Origin: Apiosordaria backusii
Taxonomy: Eukaryota; Ascomycota; Sordariomycetes; Sordariales; Lasiosphaeriaceae
NCBI GenBank assembly: GCA_030549205.1
Contig: JAUKTV010000001.1
Coordinates: 310,001-374,000, forward strand
Direction: 5' to 3'
DNA: 64,000 nt
Below, piece after piece: positions 51,349 to 61,317 of this stretch. The translations under genes and the position numbers were made by a program. Each line of letters opens with the position of its first letter. The first letter of the stretch is position 1. The notes beneath the pieces are model-generated. The model was not told where the DNA came from. It was given only the letters and a program-made list of their open reading frames with translations, and did not search any database.

Positions 51349-53657
51349 TCAGCCGCCTTCATAAAAGCTGACGCACTCTTGCCTGTGCAGTCTTGAGACG
51401 ACATCTTTGTCCGTCATCTCACCTTCGTCACCAGCGTAGTCATCGAGTTGGCGCGCCCGTTCACAAAGTTTGTTGAGATGCCTTTCGATATTCGAGATCC
51501 AGGCTTGGTCGTTAAGCGTCTCCTGATAGAACGGCGGGACATAGTTACCCTTGGCAAGGATCTTGCCGGAGCGGGCTTGGTGGCCCTTATCATGGGAGCT
51601 TCGCACGTTACAGCACACGACCCCATCTTTACTATAGAATCCAAACATCGGTGGAATTCCAGTTCCACCTTAAGCGTCATGCCATGCTACCAATGCCAGA
51701 ACGTGGCAAAGGGCGACCCGTCTCCCTTCACGCGACTGAAGGTTCAACCAGCTCGTACTCTGCATTTGAACAAAGACTTCCTTCTCAGCATCACCGATAA
51801 GGGCCCTTTGCTCATTCTTATTTCGTAGGCCTGGGCAAAGCCTGAGCGGTAGTCCTCCCCTTTTGCCAAGAGCGAGAGAGGGCTGCTGCTGACGACCAGG
51901 AGCCGGTGCTTGCGGAAGAGCTGTTGCACCTGGCCCGCCGTGTATCCCATCTGGGACCCCGAGCCCTGCACAAATGCAGGCACTGCCTGCAGGTCCCCCT
52001 TCTTTGGTGCCATGTAGATTGGTTGGTCCCCGATAAAGCCCGTCAGGATGTCGTCTCGGATGTCGCGTGCGAGGGTAGGGTTAGCGCTCACGTCAATGGT
52101 GTCCACAAATGGGATGCAAGTGTCCGATCCCGGCCGTTGGACCTGCTTCTCTAGGTAGTTGGTAGCCTCCCCGGCGAACTGGCTGGTGATGCCGGCCGGG
52201 GTGAGGATGAGCGACGGGCCGGGTCCCAGCTCGAGGGCGATCTTGGAACTGAGTGAGCCGGCTACGCAGCAGCACTCAATGCTCCACGGGTTGCCTGATG
52301 GGCAAGGTCCCATCCTCCCCGGGCCGTTGTGCCGACGGTTGGCGGTGACTCCGATGTCCCAGTCCTGTTTGACCTCGGAATTGTTGAGCTCCACTAGCCT
52401 CATGATGGCGATTGCGGCCAGGCTGGCGACAGTCTTTCCCAGCCCGGTGCCGAGCGCCATGATGCCACCGTCGAACTGCCCGCCAAAGCTCCGCTGTAGT
52501 AGCTCGTAGGCCGCCTCCATCTGGTAAGGGCGGAGGCGGCGTTTCGTCCCTAGCAGCTTGGCGCCCTGGTCGTGTGCGGTGTGTGCCTGGTTGTGGCAGA
52601 AGAGCCTGCACGTGGCTTCCCAGCGCTCTGTGTCATCCACAGTGCGGAGAGCCGCGCTGAGACTCTGCAGAGAATTCGCTGCGGAGGCGGTGGTTCCGTA
52701 TTCACTGTCCGCCTCGCTGTCGTATGAACCCGGCGATGCTTGGTCATTATCCGTCAACGCAAGGGACCGCTCGGATATAAACACTACCGAGTTGTCGTCC
52801 GAGTCCTGCTGTCTATCTTCGGTGTTGTCGCTAAACTCACAGCCCGTCTTGGCCGCCTCGCTAACACTCTCGCTGATATTGCCGTATACATTGTCGACAT
52901 CTTCTGCGACGTCGTTGCCGTCCTCGTTGCTGGTTGTGGCGTAGATGGGGGTTGTGTCTTGAGGCGTGGGTGGTTGATCGGGCTCGTCCTGTGGACTGGG
53001 CGGCTCTTCTTTATCTCTGCCTGCGGTGGGTGCTGCGACCTTGTCGACCTCGGCGACGTTGGCTGCGGGGCCTGTCTCGGTGGTCGCTGCTTCAACATTC
53101 CGTACAACGAGTTCCAGCAAGGGTAAGTCCGGGCTCCCGTCCTATCGGGCAGCTGCGCACTTGCTGAGGTGGAGAAACAGGACCCGCAGGTCCCCGGCCG
53201 TTCGGATGTCGTACCGACCTGAGGCGATACTGCTGCCCTGGCTCTCGTCATCGCGGACGTAGTCTTCGTGGTCACTGCCGCCGGCTGCCGGCTCCACATA
53301 CGCTGCCAGGACTTGACTCTCGACCTCGGCGTCACTGTGTTCCTGGATACCAGCATAGAGCTTGAGATCGCGGAACATCTTATCGCAATCGATGTGCTCT
53401 GGCTGGAGCCGGCCGTCCGTGGTCGCCGCAGCGTAGCCCGCACCCCAATGGGCCACAATGTCGGTGTGCAGCGTCTGCTGGCTGCCGTCGTTCCGCAGTA
53501 GCACTTGTACGTTTCGCAAATTGATGTGTTCCACAGCTCTGCCCGTTGAAGGGCGCAGGTCTAGCGTCAGCCGCCTACGCTTCGCGGGCTCGTCGGTATT
53601 GCGCAGGCAGAGGCTCGGTGCCAATCGTTTTGTTCCGCCTCGCGATCGATCGTCCAT
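51349..53657 (-). pseudogene. SNF2-type helicase/ATPase, broken
   Basis: From ATG 53655-53657 (MDDRSRGGTKRLAPS) the minus frame runs to a single in-frame TAG at 53142-53144 (...LSKCAAAR*DGSPDLPLLEL) and continues open to 51744. After acidic, Ser-rich linkers it reaches LRPYQMEAAYELLQ and Walker A ALGTGLGKT (the start of a DEAD-like/SNF2 core), then ELGPGPSLILTPAGITSQF. The rest of the helicase motifs (DEGH, C-terminal lobe) is absent. At 51349-51680 two overlapping frames (MTLKVELEFHRC, then GFYSKDGVVCCNVRSSHDKG to RQECVSFYEGG) carry what appears to be the distal end after more frame changes. Confidence 0.65.
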
Positions 53658-54752
53658 ATTGGGTGAAAGAGGATAGGTATGCGTGGCAATCCAGGTAGGC
53701 TTTGCATAGCAAACTAGACGATCGCTCAATCAGTGTCTGGTCGCCTGCGCAAGAGCCTGTTGAGGTTAGCGGGACTGGCTCACCTGGACAGGTAATCGCC
53801 AAACGAGTGTACGTGGAAATCAGGCTGGTCTTTGGCAATGAACTGTGCCGTCACTTAATTAGTGCCGAGCTGCCTGCGTAAGAGTCTGCTGGGATTGGCG
53901 GGACGGGCTTGCTTGGTGCTGCTGTTCACTGTAAGGTAGCTCGATTAGCATTTGGTCACCTGCGTAGAGGGCGTGCTGAGGTTGATCAGCTTGAGGGTCT
54001 CGACCTGAGTGCATTTACGAAGCTTGAAGGGATAAAGTTTGTGGCGGCGCCTCGCTAGTACTAGGCAATACATGCTGAAGTTTATTAGACTGGTTGGATA
54101 GTTTTCAACCGTGATTTGGAACAAGTTGGATCATTCTAGAAGCTGAGAAATATACATGAGAAATACGATAATAAATGTGAAATCTGTGTACATAAGCCAC
54201 TCCTACAAGATATATGGTATAAAGAGATAACGCCTGTGATAAGGGACTCCAGCACATCCTCCGACGTAGCACAAAGCCGTAGTTCACCTAACCACCCCAT
54301 CTTCCCCCAGATCCCTCATAGGCCAGGACCTCATCCGTTGGATATCTTTCCATGTACATTTTTGGGGCTGTATGCTGAATATGAAGATGATAGGGCTCTT
54401 CTTATGTCGTTTCGGTACTAGGCTCTGGTTCAATTGTGACTTCAATGATATGATTGAGGGAGCTGGAAGGGGGTTGTGAGGTTGTGACAGCACTACGTCT
54501 TGGACTCAATTTAGGTGATATTGGGGTGGCTTCCGGGAGATTCTGTATTAATGTAGAGTCGCGCAAGATGGAAAATGCTTCGGAAATGCCGCAGTCGGTA
54601 GATCAGTGCGACCAAGACTTCACATGGCTAGGTACCTAGGTATTCACTTGGCAATAGCAGCACCATAACTGTTTATTGAAGGGGAGTCCATCTAGTTGTT
54701 CGTGAAGGAGAGCAAGCTAGCTACCTAACTACCTATGCTAGGAGCCTCCTCA
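53658..54752. other. Upstream region with degenerate tandem repeats
   Basis: Three diverged copies of a segment like CTGCGYAAGAGYCTGYTGRG followed by TTRGCGGGACTGGC occur near 53740, 53873 and 53960. From 54000 to 54750 the sequence is AT-rich without a gene. Confidence 0.45.
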
Positions 54753-55574
54753 TCACGTACAGAGACCATGATGCAAACGACCATCGACCGTCCATCCCCA
54801 CCACGGTTGAAAGGGTCGCCCGTCCCAGTCATCAAGAACACAGAAGTTTGGGTCTGTTTTGTTGTGTTCGACTCTGTGAGAGACGTAGTTGTACACCCAG
54901 TTTTGGCGATCATAGAGAAGATAGCCCCTTACATCCACTACACACATCGTTGCCAACACGCGATGGAGGTCGAGTTGCGTCAATACGTCCAGCCATTCGC
55001 TGTAAATGCGAAGGTCGGCGGCCTATTCGGGGGTCGTGTTGCCGGCCGCTGTATCCGCTCTAAAATGCCAAGTTCGTTTATACTCAACATTCTTTTTGCA
55101 CGCCCTTGCCCTTTTGTCTGTCTCGTCTAGGTTGGCAATTTCACTGAGACATGTTATCCGGGATGTGTTCCGCACAACCCGATGCGCATCAAGGTGAAAA
55201 CCACCATCAATGGTCTTGAAAATGTTGGGTTGGGTGAGAATCATGAAGCCAATAAAGAATTTTGGAGGACCTATATCAGCACCCCTGTGGTAGAGGCAAA
55301 GAACAAAGGCTGTCGGAATTATCTTTTGGTTACGAATAGGGAGCGGTCCAGGGGCGGACGCTGCAGGTTTGGTTGGGTTCCGGTTCATATTCTCCATGTC
55401 GAGAAGGTAGAATACGGCCCTGAGAGGACGCTCCCCGGATTCTGGCCAGTCCTTGTTGCGCAAACTGGCCTTACAATAGAATGCGGGTTCGCTGTTGGCA
55501 CAGACTCTCAGGATTCTCAGATTCTGTCTGAAGTCAGGAATGTGAGGCCCGAAAGCATGGGGTGACCGATTCAT
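54753..55574 (-). pseudogene. Paralogue of the 55882-56487 gene, with one premature stop
   Basis: The minus frame from ATG 55572-55574 contains IIPTAFVLCLYHRG...FFIGFMILTQPNIFKTIDGGF...TWHF, then an in-frame TAG at 55023-55025, and continues in the same frame: AADLRIYSEWLDVLTQLDLH, VVDVRGYLLYDRQNWVYNYV...CVLDDWDGRP to TAA/TGA at 54753. It parallels the plus-strand gene throughout (FVFRLHRN...GFLGFIIIRTPNFHKLIERGF...EIRLYS...AEVNGYFDKDEGGKIYNYVAD). A single CAG-to-TAG change would explain the stop. Unknown family. Confidence 0.6.
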
Positions 55575-55881
55575 GAATCTTCAGCAACCTTGATATATCT
55601 TGATCATATCTGAAACCAACGTTGGCTTTTGACTCTTCCGCCTTGAGGTGACTCGAAATCCATGACCACCGCTTGACCAGCACCAGCACAAACGTTGTGT
55701 GACGCAGCAGGCCACTCAAGGATGGATGTCACTACCTGAGCGAACAAACCACCTCACACGGGCGAAGTCTGTCACTACACATCACGAAGCCAGATTCACA
55801 CATAAATTAGAACTAAAAAGCTCCAAGCCAGGAAGACAGAGCACATAGGGTACTTACCTCAGACTGAGGTCGCATCTCACT

Positions 55882-56487
55882 ATGTCGCCAACAATGGACA
55901 TAGAGCCTGAACCCTTACTAGACATGGACGATGACCAACCAAGAAGCGTACTTACCCTCCCCGACCGCAACGAATTCCCAGCTGAATTCGTCTTCCGCCT
56001 CCATCGCAACGACGCCCGCGACGCAGCCACCGGCTTCCTCGGGTTCATCATCATCCGCACCCCCAACTTCCACAAGCTCATCGAGCGGGGCTTCATCCTC
56101 GAAGAAGATTACATCCTCTCCGAGCGCTCCCGGATCTACAACGACGGCGACTTTGTCCCTGACAAATGGGACGAGCGTGCCAAGTCAGCTCACCACTCTC
56201 TTGTCTGCAGGAGGGTGTGGCCCATCAAGCATCTCGCGTACAGGTACTCGGGCGAGATCAGGTTGTATTCAGACAAGGAGGATCGGTTAGCTGTGACCGA
56301 CATCTTTTCAGGCGATGTGTGGACATGGGCGGCCGTGGCGGAGGTTAACGGGTATTTTGATAAGGATGAGGGGGGGAAGATTTACAACTATGTGGCGGAT
56401 TGGGTTCGCCAGCCGTTTGATGGGAGGGAGAGGAGGAGTTGGTGCTTGATTCCTGAAGTGATGGTCAGCGATCCGGATGAGCGATGA
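55882..56487 (+). CDS. Conserved-looking protein of unknown family, 201 aa
   Basis: An intact single exon runs from ATG 55882 to TGA 56487. Predicted soluble, acidic N-terminus, no signal peptide or membrane segment. The motif FPAEFVFRLHRN-x9-GFLGFIIIRTPNFHKLI (residues 34-70) and IYNYVADWVRQPF near residue 168 recur in the neighbouring minus-strand copy. The first motif is also seen at 60140-60300. The head-to-head position (307 bp between starts) indicates a local inverted duplication. I cannot name the family or function. Confidence 0.65.
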   Translation: MSPTMDIEPEPLLDMDDDQPRSVLTLPDRNEFPAEFVFRLHRNDARDAATGFLGFIIIRTPNFHKLIERGFILEEDYILSERSRIYNDGDFVPDKWDERAKSAHHSLVCRRVWPIKHLAYRYSGEIRLYSDKEDRLAVTDIFSGDVWTWAAVAEVNGYFDKDEGGKIYNYVADWVRQPFDGRERRSWCLIPEVMVSDPDER

Positions 56488-57337
56488 TGGTGTTGGAGGT
56501 TCAATGGGGCGGTTTACCATGGCAATTGATAGAGGGGTGGTGGTCTACGTATGCGTAGCTGGTTGGAGGCGTGGAGACTCTCTAGAGATAAGAATCTATT
56601 CTTTTATTCCACAACGCGATATCAGTGACTTTCAGGTCAGTGTAGTATCGACGGGCTCCATCAGCACACCACAACCTGGCTGTGAACCGGAGCTGATGCT
56701 CCGACCCAGGCCTACGGCCCCCAGTGCAATGTATGAGATGGATGTGAAGTGGCTGTCGCCAAGATGTGTCAATCAGCTATTCATGTCCACAATAATTATG
56801 TGCCAGATTGTGGATATTGGTGACCGGACGAAACCAGGATAGAATACCTAGTTTTGTCTGTAGGCTGGTCTGGAACGCTTCGAGCTGTATTCACCTTTGA
56901 GCCGAAATTTGGATCTCCGGGGAATATTGAAGCCCAACGTTAATGGAACTCTCCGAACGTTCAGCGCATTGCTAAAGTTAGACTTTTAAGCTCACCGCAT
57001 TACCCTCAAAGAGGTGTCATGCCCTAACTTGTTGCCATTCAGCTGGCATCGCTATGCCGAAGCTGTCCTAGCCAGTCTTGGCTCATAGAAAACTATTGGA
57101 AACACTATTGGGGACTTCAGGGAACACGATCCTGCAACGACATTTTGGTCACAAACCCGACGATGCGGATACACCTTGGGAAAAAGTCTAGAACCTGCTG
57201 AGACACGATGGTGGATTGTTACATAAGTAACGATGCCGGCCATTATCGCGATATCCCACTTGACGCTCCATAGGCTCAACACTCCTTGACACTTGCCGCT
57301 ATTCCTGGACTGGACACAATCGCCAGGGAAGGTGAAA
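56488..57337. other. Intergenic; promoter of the secreted phospholipase-like gene
   Basis: No gene was recognised. An open plus frame at 56477-56842 has no family-like content. Confidence 0.5.
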
Positions 57338-59880
57338 ATGTTGTCGAAAAAGCAGGACATCTTCCTGCTTTTGTCCAGTCTGTCCTTGTTCACATCCTCC
57401 CATGCCACACCAGACAAGCGGGCTGCGGATGCCCCGACCTGTGACTCGAACGGCAACATAATCGGCGCCGAGACAACCTACACGACCGAGTCCGGAAGCA
57501 TCTACCAAATCACCTGTGGCCGAGAATACTACGGCGGCGATCTTGGGTTCTACCACGTCCAGACGTTCGCCGAATGTATCAAAGCATGCGACAGACTTCC
57601 CGGTTGCGTTGATGTCAGCTATGTCAACTCTGGCGGCGAGTGCTGGGCCAAGAGCACTGTCACGACCCTTGTTGCCGCCCCTCACGTCTGGACGGCAGAG
57701 CTGATCGAGAAGGGATCTGACGAGTGGTGTGCTCCGCTCGATTGCACCAACGGACAGTCCGACGGCGAGGAGTACGAAACAGAGGACGGAAGGCTGTACG
57801 AGGTTTTGTGTGGGCAGGACTTTGCGGGAGGGGATATCCCTGGTGCGGCCAAGGGCGTGTCGTTCTTTGAAGATTGTTTGAGGCACTGCGACGAGGTGTC
57901 AGGTTGTGTTGCAGTCGCATTCTCGAATGGCCAGTGCTATCCCAAGAGCCAGGCCAGTGACGAGGTTCATTACAGGCCGCATGTCTGGGGAGCCAGGGTC
58001 GCCACTGTGGGTGGAGGCGGCAGCAGCAGCACCAGCACCCCACCTTCCTTCTCTAGCAGTGCTGTAGAGACGCCAACCAGCACCAGCACCGTTGACGTTG
58101 AAACAGCATCTTCAACTTCAACTCCTTCCAGCACCACCGCTTCCTCTGAAGTGCCCTCAACGTCTGTATCTCCCGAGCCTCCTGTTGAATCTTCGTCAAT
58201 CGAAGAGCCATCGCCTCCTCCATCTTCGACAGCTTATCCCACGCCCAGCAGCGACCCGGAGACCGTGACCACTCTAGAACCTTCGAGCGAGCCAGAACCT
58301 TCTTCAACCCCTGAGTCTACAAGCAGCGACGCCACCACCTCGTCGTCAGAGTCTTCCACGCCTCCCTCATCTCCACCAGCTTCCTCTTCCCCAGAGTCAA
58401 CCAGCAGTGATATTCCCTCGTCCACAGAGGACCCCTCCTCTGAACCATCTTCCTCTGAGCCATCTTCCTCTGAGCCAACCTCCTCCCCAACATTACCGCC
58501 ACCCGAGTCCGAATCGCCATCTTCGTCGACTGCTGAATCGACCCAGCCGCCGTCGTCTGAGTCGCCCACCTCCAGCAATACAGATGCTACCACAACGTCA
58601 ACTGCTCTGCCTAGCTGGTGGGGTGGGCCCCTTCCCTCCGACTACTTTACCTCGAGCACATGGGTACCTCCGCCGTTACCTACCGGAACCGAACCGGCAT
58701 GTCTCGCCAACCCAGCAGACTCTCTCGACAGGCAATTCCACCTCATCGACTTCAAACAGCAAGGTTTCCTCATCGACTTAGGTGACCGTCCTGGTCTTCC
58801 GCCACTCGCCGCGACGGAAGAAGAGGGCCAGGCTATGCTCGACGCGCTCGAGGACTGGGTGCCCACGTTGTATCGATTTGAAAGTCCCGACGGCGGTGCC
58901 GATGACTTGTACGACATCGTGGTGGTTGGCACATCCGGACCTAAGCGGTACCTCTCCCTCGAGCAGGATGGGACAATCGGATTCGCCACAGCATCATCCC
59001 CCTCTACAACAACCGTGTTTTTTGCCGGCTGCCAAGGCCGCGTTCGCATCCGTGGAGTAAACGGCGCTCTGTACACCGTCCACGCCGCTGGCCCAGGTCT
59101 TGCTGCCTCAGCAGTCCTGACAGTGGGCGATCCTCCAAACGACGGCGTCACTGTTCTCCCGCCTGAGTACACCGTCAATGCCACTGCTACAGGAGCGACA
59201 CCACCAGCCAACAACTTCATGCGTCGTAGCACGCTTCAACGTCGCCAGCAGCCCGTGAGACAAGCGGTTCTTGACCGCTGTGGCACCCAGGCCGTCGGCA
59301 GCCTTGCCCATCGCTTTGAAGCCAACGACAAGTACGGTGTCGGGCCGGTGGTCCCTAATGGGTGCGGATCCAAGGGGACCGAGTGGGTGCCTGACTTCAT
59401 TTGGACTGGGTGCTGCGACGCCCACGACAGGTGCTACGGCGCCTGTTATATGGGGTTCCGTGATTGCAACACGATATTCTTGGACTGCATGTATCGGGCT
59501 TGTTGGAACAGTGTGAGCCGTCTCAATCCAATGGTAAGTACCACCTGCAGACTCTTTCTTTCACGTGCCATGAATGATATCAAACTAACAGATATCAACA
59601 ACAGTCACTCATGGCCTGCGGTTCCACGGCCACCTTATACTTCAGCGTCGTCAGCTCCAGGCTCGGCAGGGATGCGTATAACCGGGCGACTAAAGACCGG
59701 TGTCAGTGTGAATGCTGGAACCACTGGACTGACCAGGGTATCAGAACCTGCTCGCTGGGCGGATTGGTCGAGTGCAGAAACGTGATGTCTTGGGACAATA
59801 ACAACTGCGGCGGCTGCGATTGGAAGTGCCCGAACGGATACGAATGCTGGGTTGGTGAATGTAAGCCGATCAGGTGGTAG
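57338..59880 (+). CDS. Secreted PAN/Apple-like and phospholipase A2-like protein, about 823 aa
   Basis: Two exons, 57338-59533 and 59605-59880 (intron GTAAGT...AACAG, 71 nt). From ATG 57338 there is a signal peptide MLSKKQDIFLLLSSLSLF..., then a dibasic KR site (residues 35-36). Two PAN/Apple-like cysteine domains follow (YQITCGREYYGGDLGFYHVQ...FAECIKACDRLPGCVDVSY; and YEVLCGQDFAGGDI...FEDCLRHCDEVSGCVAVAF). Next come a Ser/Thr/Pro-rich stalk of about 190 residues, a beta-rich segment, and a phospholipase A2 core with His-Asp dyad in TGCCDAHDRCYGACY. A cysteine-rich tail (CLGG...NNNCGGCDWKCPNGYECW) ends it. It probably hydrolyses phospholipids outside the cell, anchored to cell-wall glycans or proteins by the N-terminal domains. 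Confidence 0.85.
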
Positions 59881-60103
59881 TACTCACTTGGCGAAGCATG
59901 ATAGCTTGCTGGAAACAAAGAAGGAGAAGGTACCAAGTTTGTGAAGTGGCATGTCAAACTCACAGAGTCAGACTTGATGGTGACAGAATCACAGATAGCT
60001 CTGGGTACCTACTTAATAGCAAAGAGTTGTGGTATCCCCACGCCGTCATGCTCGGTTTTATGGGGTAACACACGAGCTCTGTTGATATCTAATTCTGCCC
60101 AAG
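59881..60103. other. Short intergenic spacer
   Basis: Terminator side of the phospholipase gene. No feature was recognised. Confidence 0.5.
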
Positions 60104-60796
60104 ATGGGACACCACATGCAGCCACAGGGGCCGCCAATAATTCAGTTGCAGGACCCTGCTCAGGCCGCGATGGCATCGAACTCGGCGAACGCCCCATCTC
60201 AAAATGGATGCGTTTTTTTACTCCGAATCCACCGGATGACTGATAATAAAAAGTGCAACAGACCTGAAAGCTTCCTTGGATATATCGCGATTGATACTCT
60301 CGACTACCCAAGAAATCGAAAACCAACCGACTGCCAGCCATGCGCTGATCAAGGCAGGTATCGATCTCACGGATGACACTGTTCACAATTGTCATATCTG
60401 TTCAGCTGTGATCCAGAAGGATAGCCGGTGCAGTGAGATCATGGCGTGCATTTCTTGCGGCTGCCTTACTTGCCATGCTTGCCATCTTCTTCCTCACACC
60501 TGTCGTGGGGATGGATATAGGAGAGGATGGCTCCGAGTCTACGGCACCGACTGCCGCGTCTGCTTCGAGGGATGTTCAACTGGGAAGAAGATGTTTACAT
60601 CTAGATGCGGTAAATGGCCAGTCTGAGATCCGGGATTTCAACAATAGCTGACAACGTTCAAGGCCATGTGATGTGTGGACATTGTTATCGACATTGGATA
60701 AGGTGCGGAGGCGAACGGTGCCCAACATGCAGCACACGCACGACAGAATTCTTCATCATCATTTTTTCTTTTAGAGGGGAACGTATGGCTGTATAG
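60104..60796 (+). pseudogene. RING-finger protein, probably frameshifted
   Basis: The first frame from ATG 60104 carries GCVFLLRIHRMTDNKKCNRP then ESFLGYIAIDTLDYP, related to the FVFRLHRN...GFLGFIIIRTP motif of the 55882 gene. Around 60310-60330 coding passes to another frame: HALIKAGIDLTDDTVHNCHI, then a first Cys-rich cluster (CHIC...MACISCGCLTCHACH) and a RING finger, CRVCFEGCSTGKKMFTSRC. A 53-nt intron 60610-60662 (GTAAAT donor, GCTGAC branch, CAAG acceptor) joins this to GHVMCGHCYRHWIRCGGERC-PTC, completing a classical C3HC4 RING. The last exon ends at TAG 60796. RING proteins are E3 ubiquitin ligases. With the frame change it is doubtful that a full protein is made. Confidence 0.55.
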
Positions 60797-60988
60797 AGAA
60801 GACGATTTGATTTAATTTCTGATTTATCTTTCATCAACTGGCCTGCCGGCGACATATCTTAGCAACTCATATTAAACCTAGGTACCGAAGAATATCTGTC
60901 TAATTTCGTTCACTTAATGTTTATATAACCCTACTTGATCTAATCCCAGCGTAAATAAGACTTAATTTCCAGGATCGCGGCTCCTAAA
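60797..60988. other. Intergenic
   Basis: AT-rich, no feature seen. Confidence 0.5.
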
Positions 60989-61314
60989 TTAGGTTGTGAG
61001 TAGATGCACTTTTGTGCTCGATGGAGTTAACCTACGGTCATGTTCCCATACGGCAATCATCACCTTTTTCTTCCAGAAGTTGTAGTTTTGCTGGGAAATC
61101 CTGCCATTTCGCAAAGCCCTACGTAATCTCATATTGACATCGTCTGCATGGTCTTTCAGCACACGCTGGTTGTACTTCTTCTTTATCATACGAGACAGCT
61201 CCCATGATGACTTTCCGCGGTGACTAAGCCCACGAGAGCGGCAGCTGACGCCAAAGAACTGGGCAAGTATGAAGCCATAGAGATACTGGTACCGGTAGTT
61301 GAATGAGAGCAGAG
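60989..61314 (-). pseudogene. C-terminus of an unknown gene cut off by a LINE
   Basis: The minus frame reads TLLSFNYRYQYLYGFILAQF, then SWELSRMIKKKYNQRVLKDH, and NYNFWKKKVMIAVWEHDRRL and ends at TAG 60989. It looks like real, basic, aromatic protein and begins abruptly at the simple-repeat tail of the LINE (61318-61336). The upstream part must lie beyond the element or be lost. No family recognised. Confidence 0.45.
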
Positions 61315-61317
61315 TGG

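Noticed and set aside
57299..57886. Minus-strand open frame of 195 codons
   Set aside because: Antisense to the secreted phospholipase-like gene, whose signal peptide and Cys domains are clearly the coding strand.
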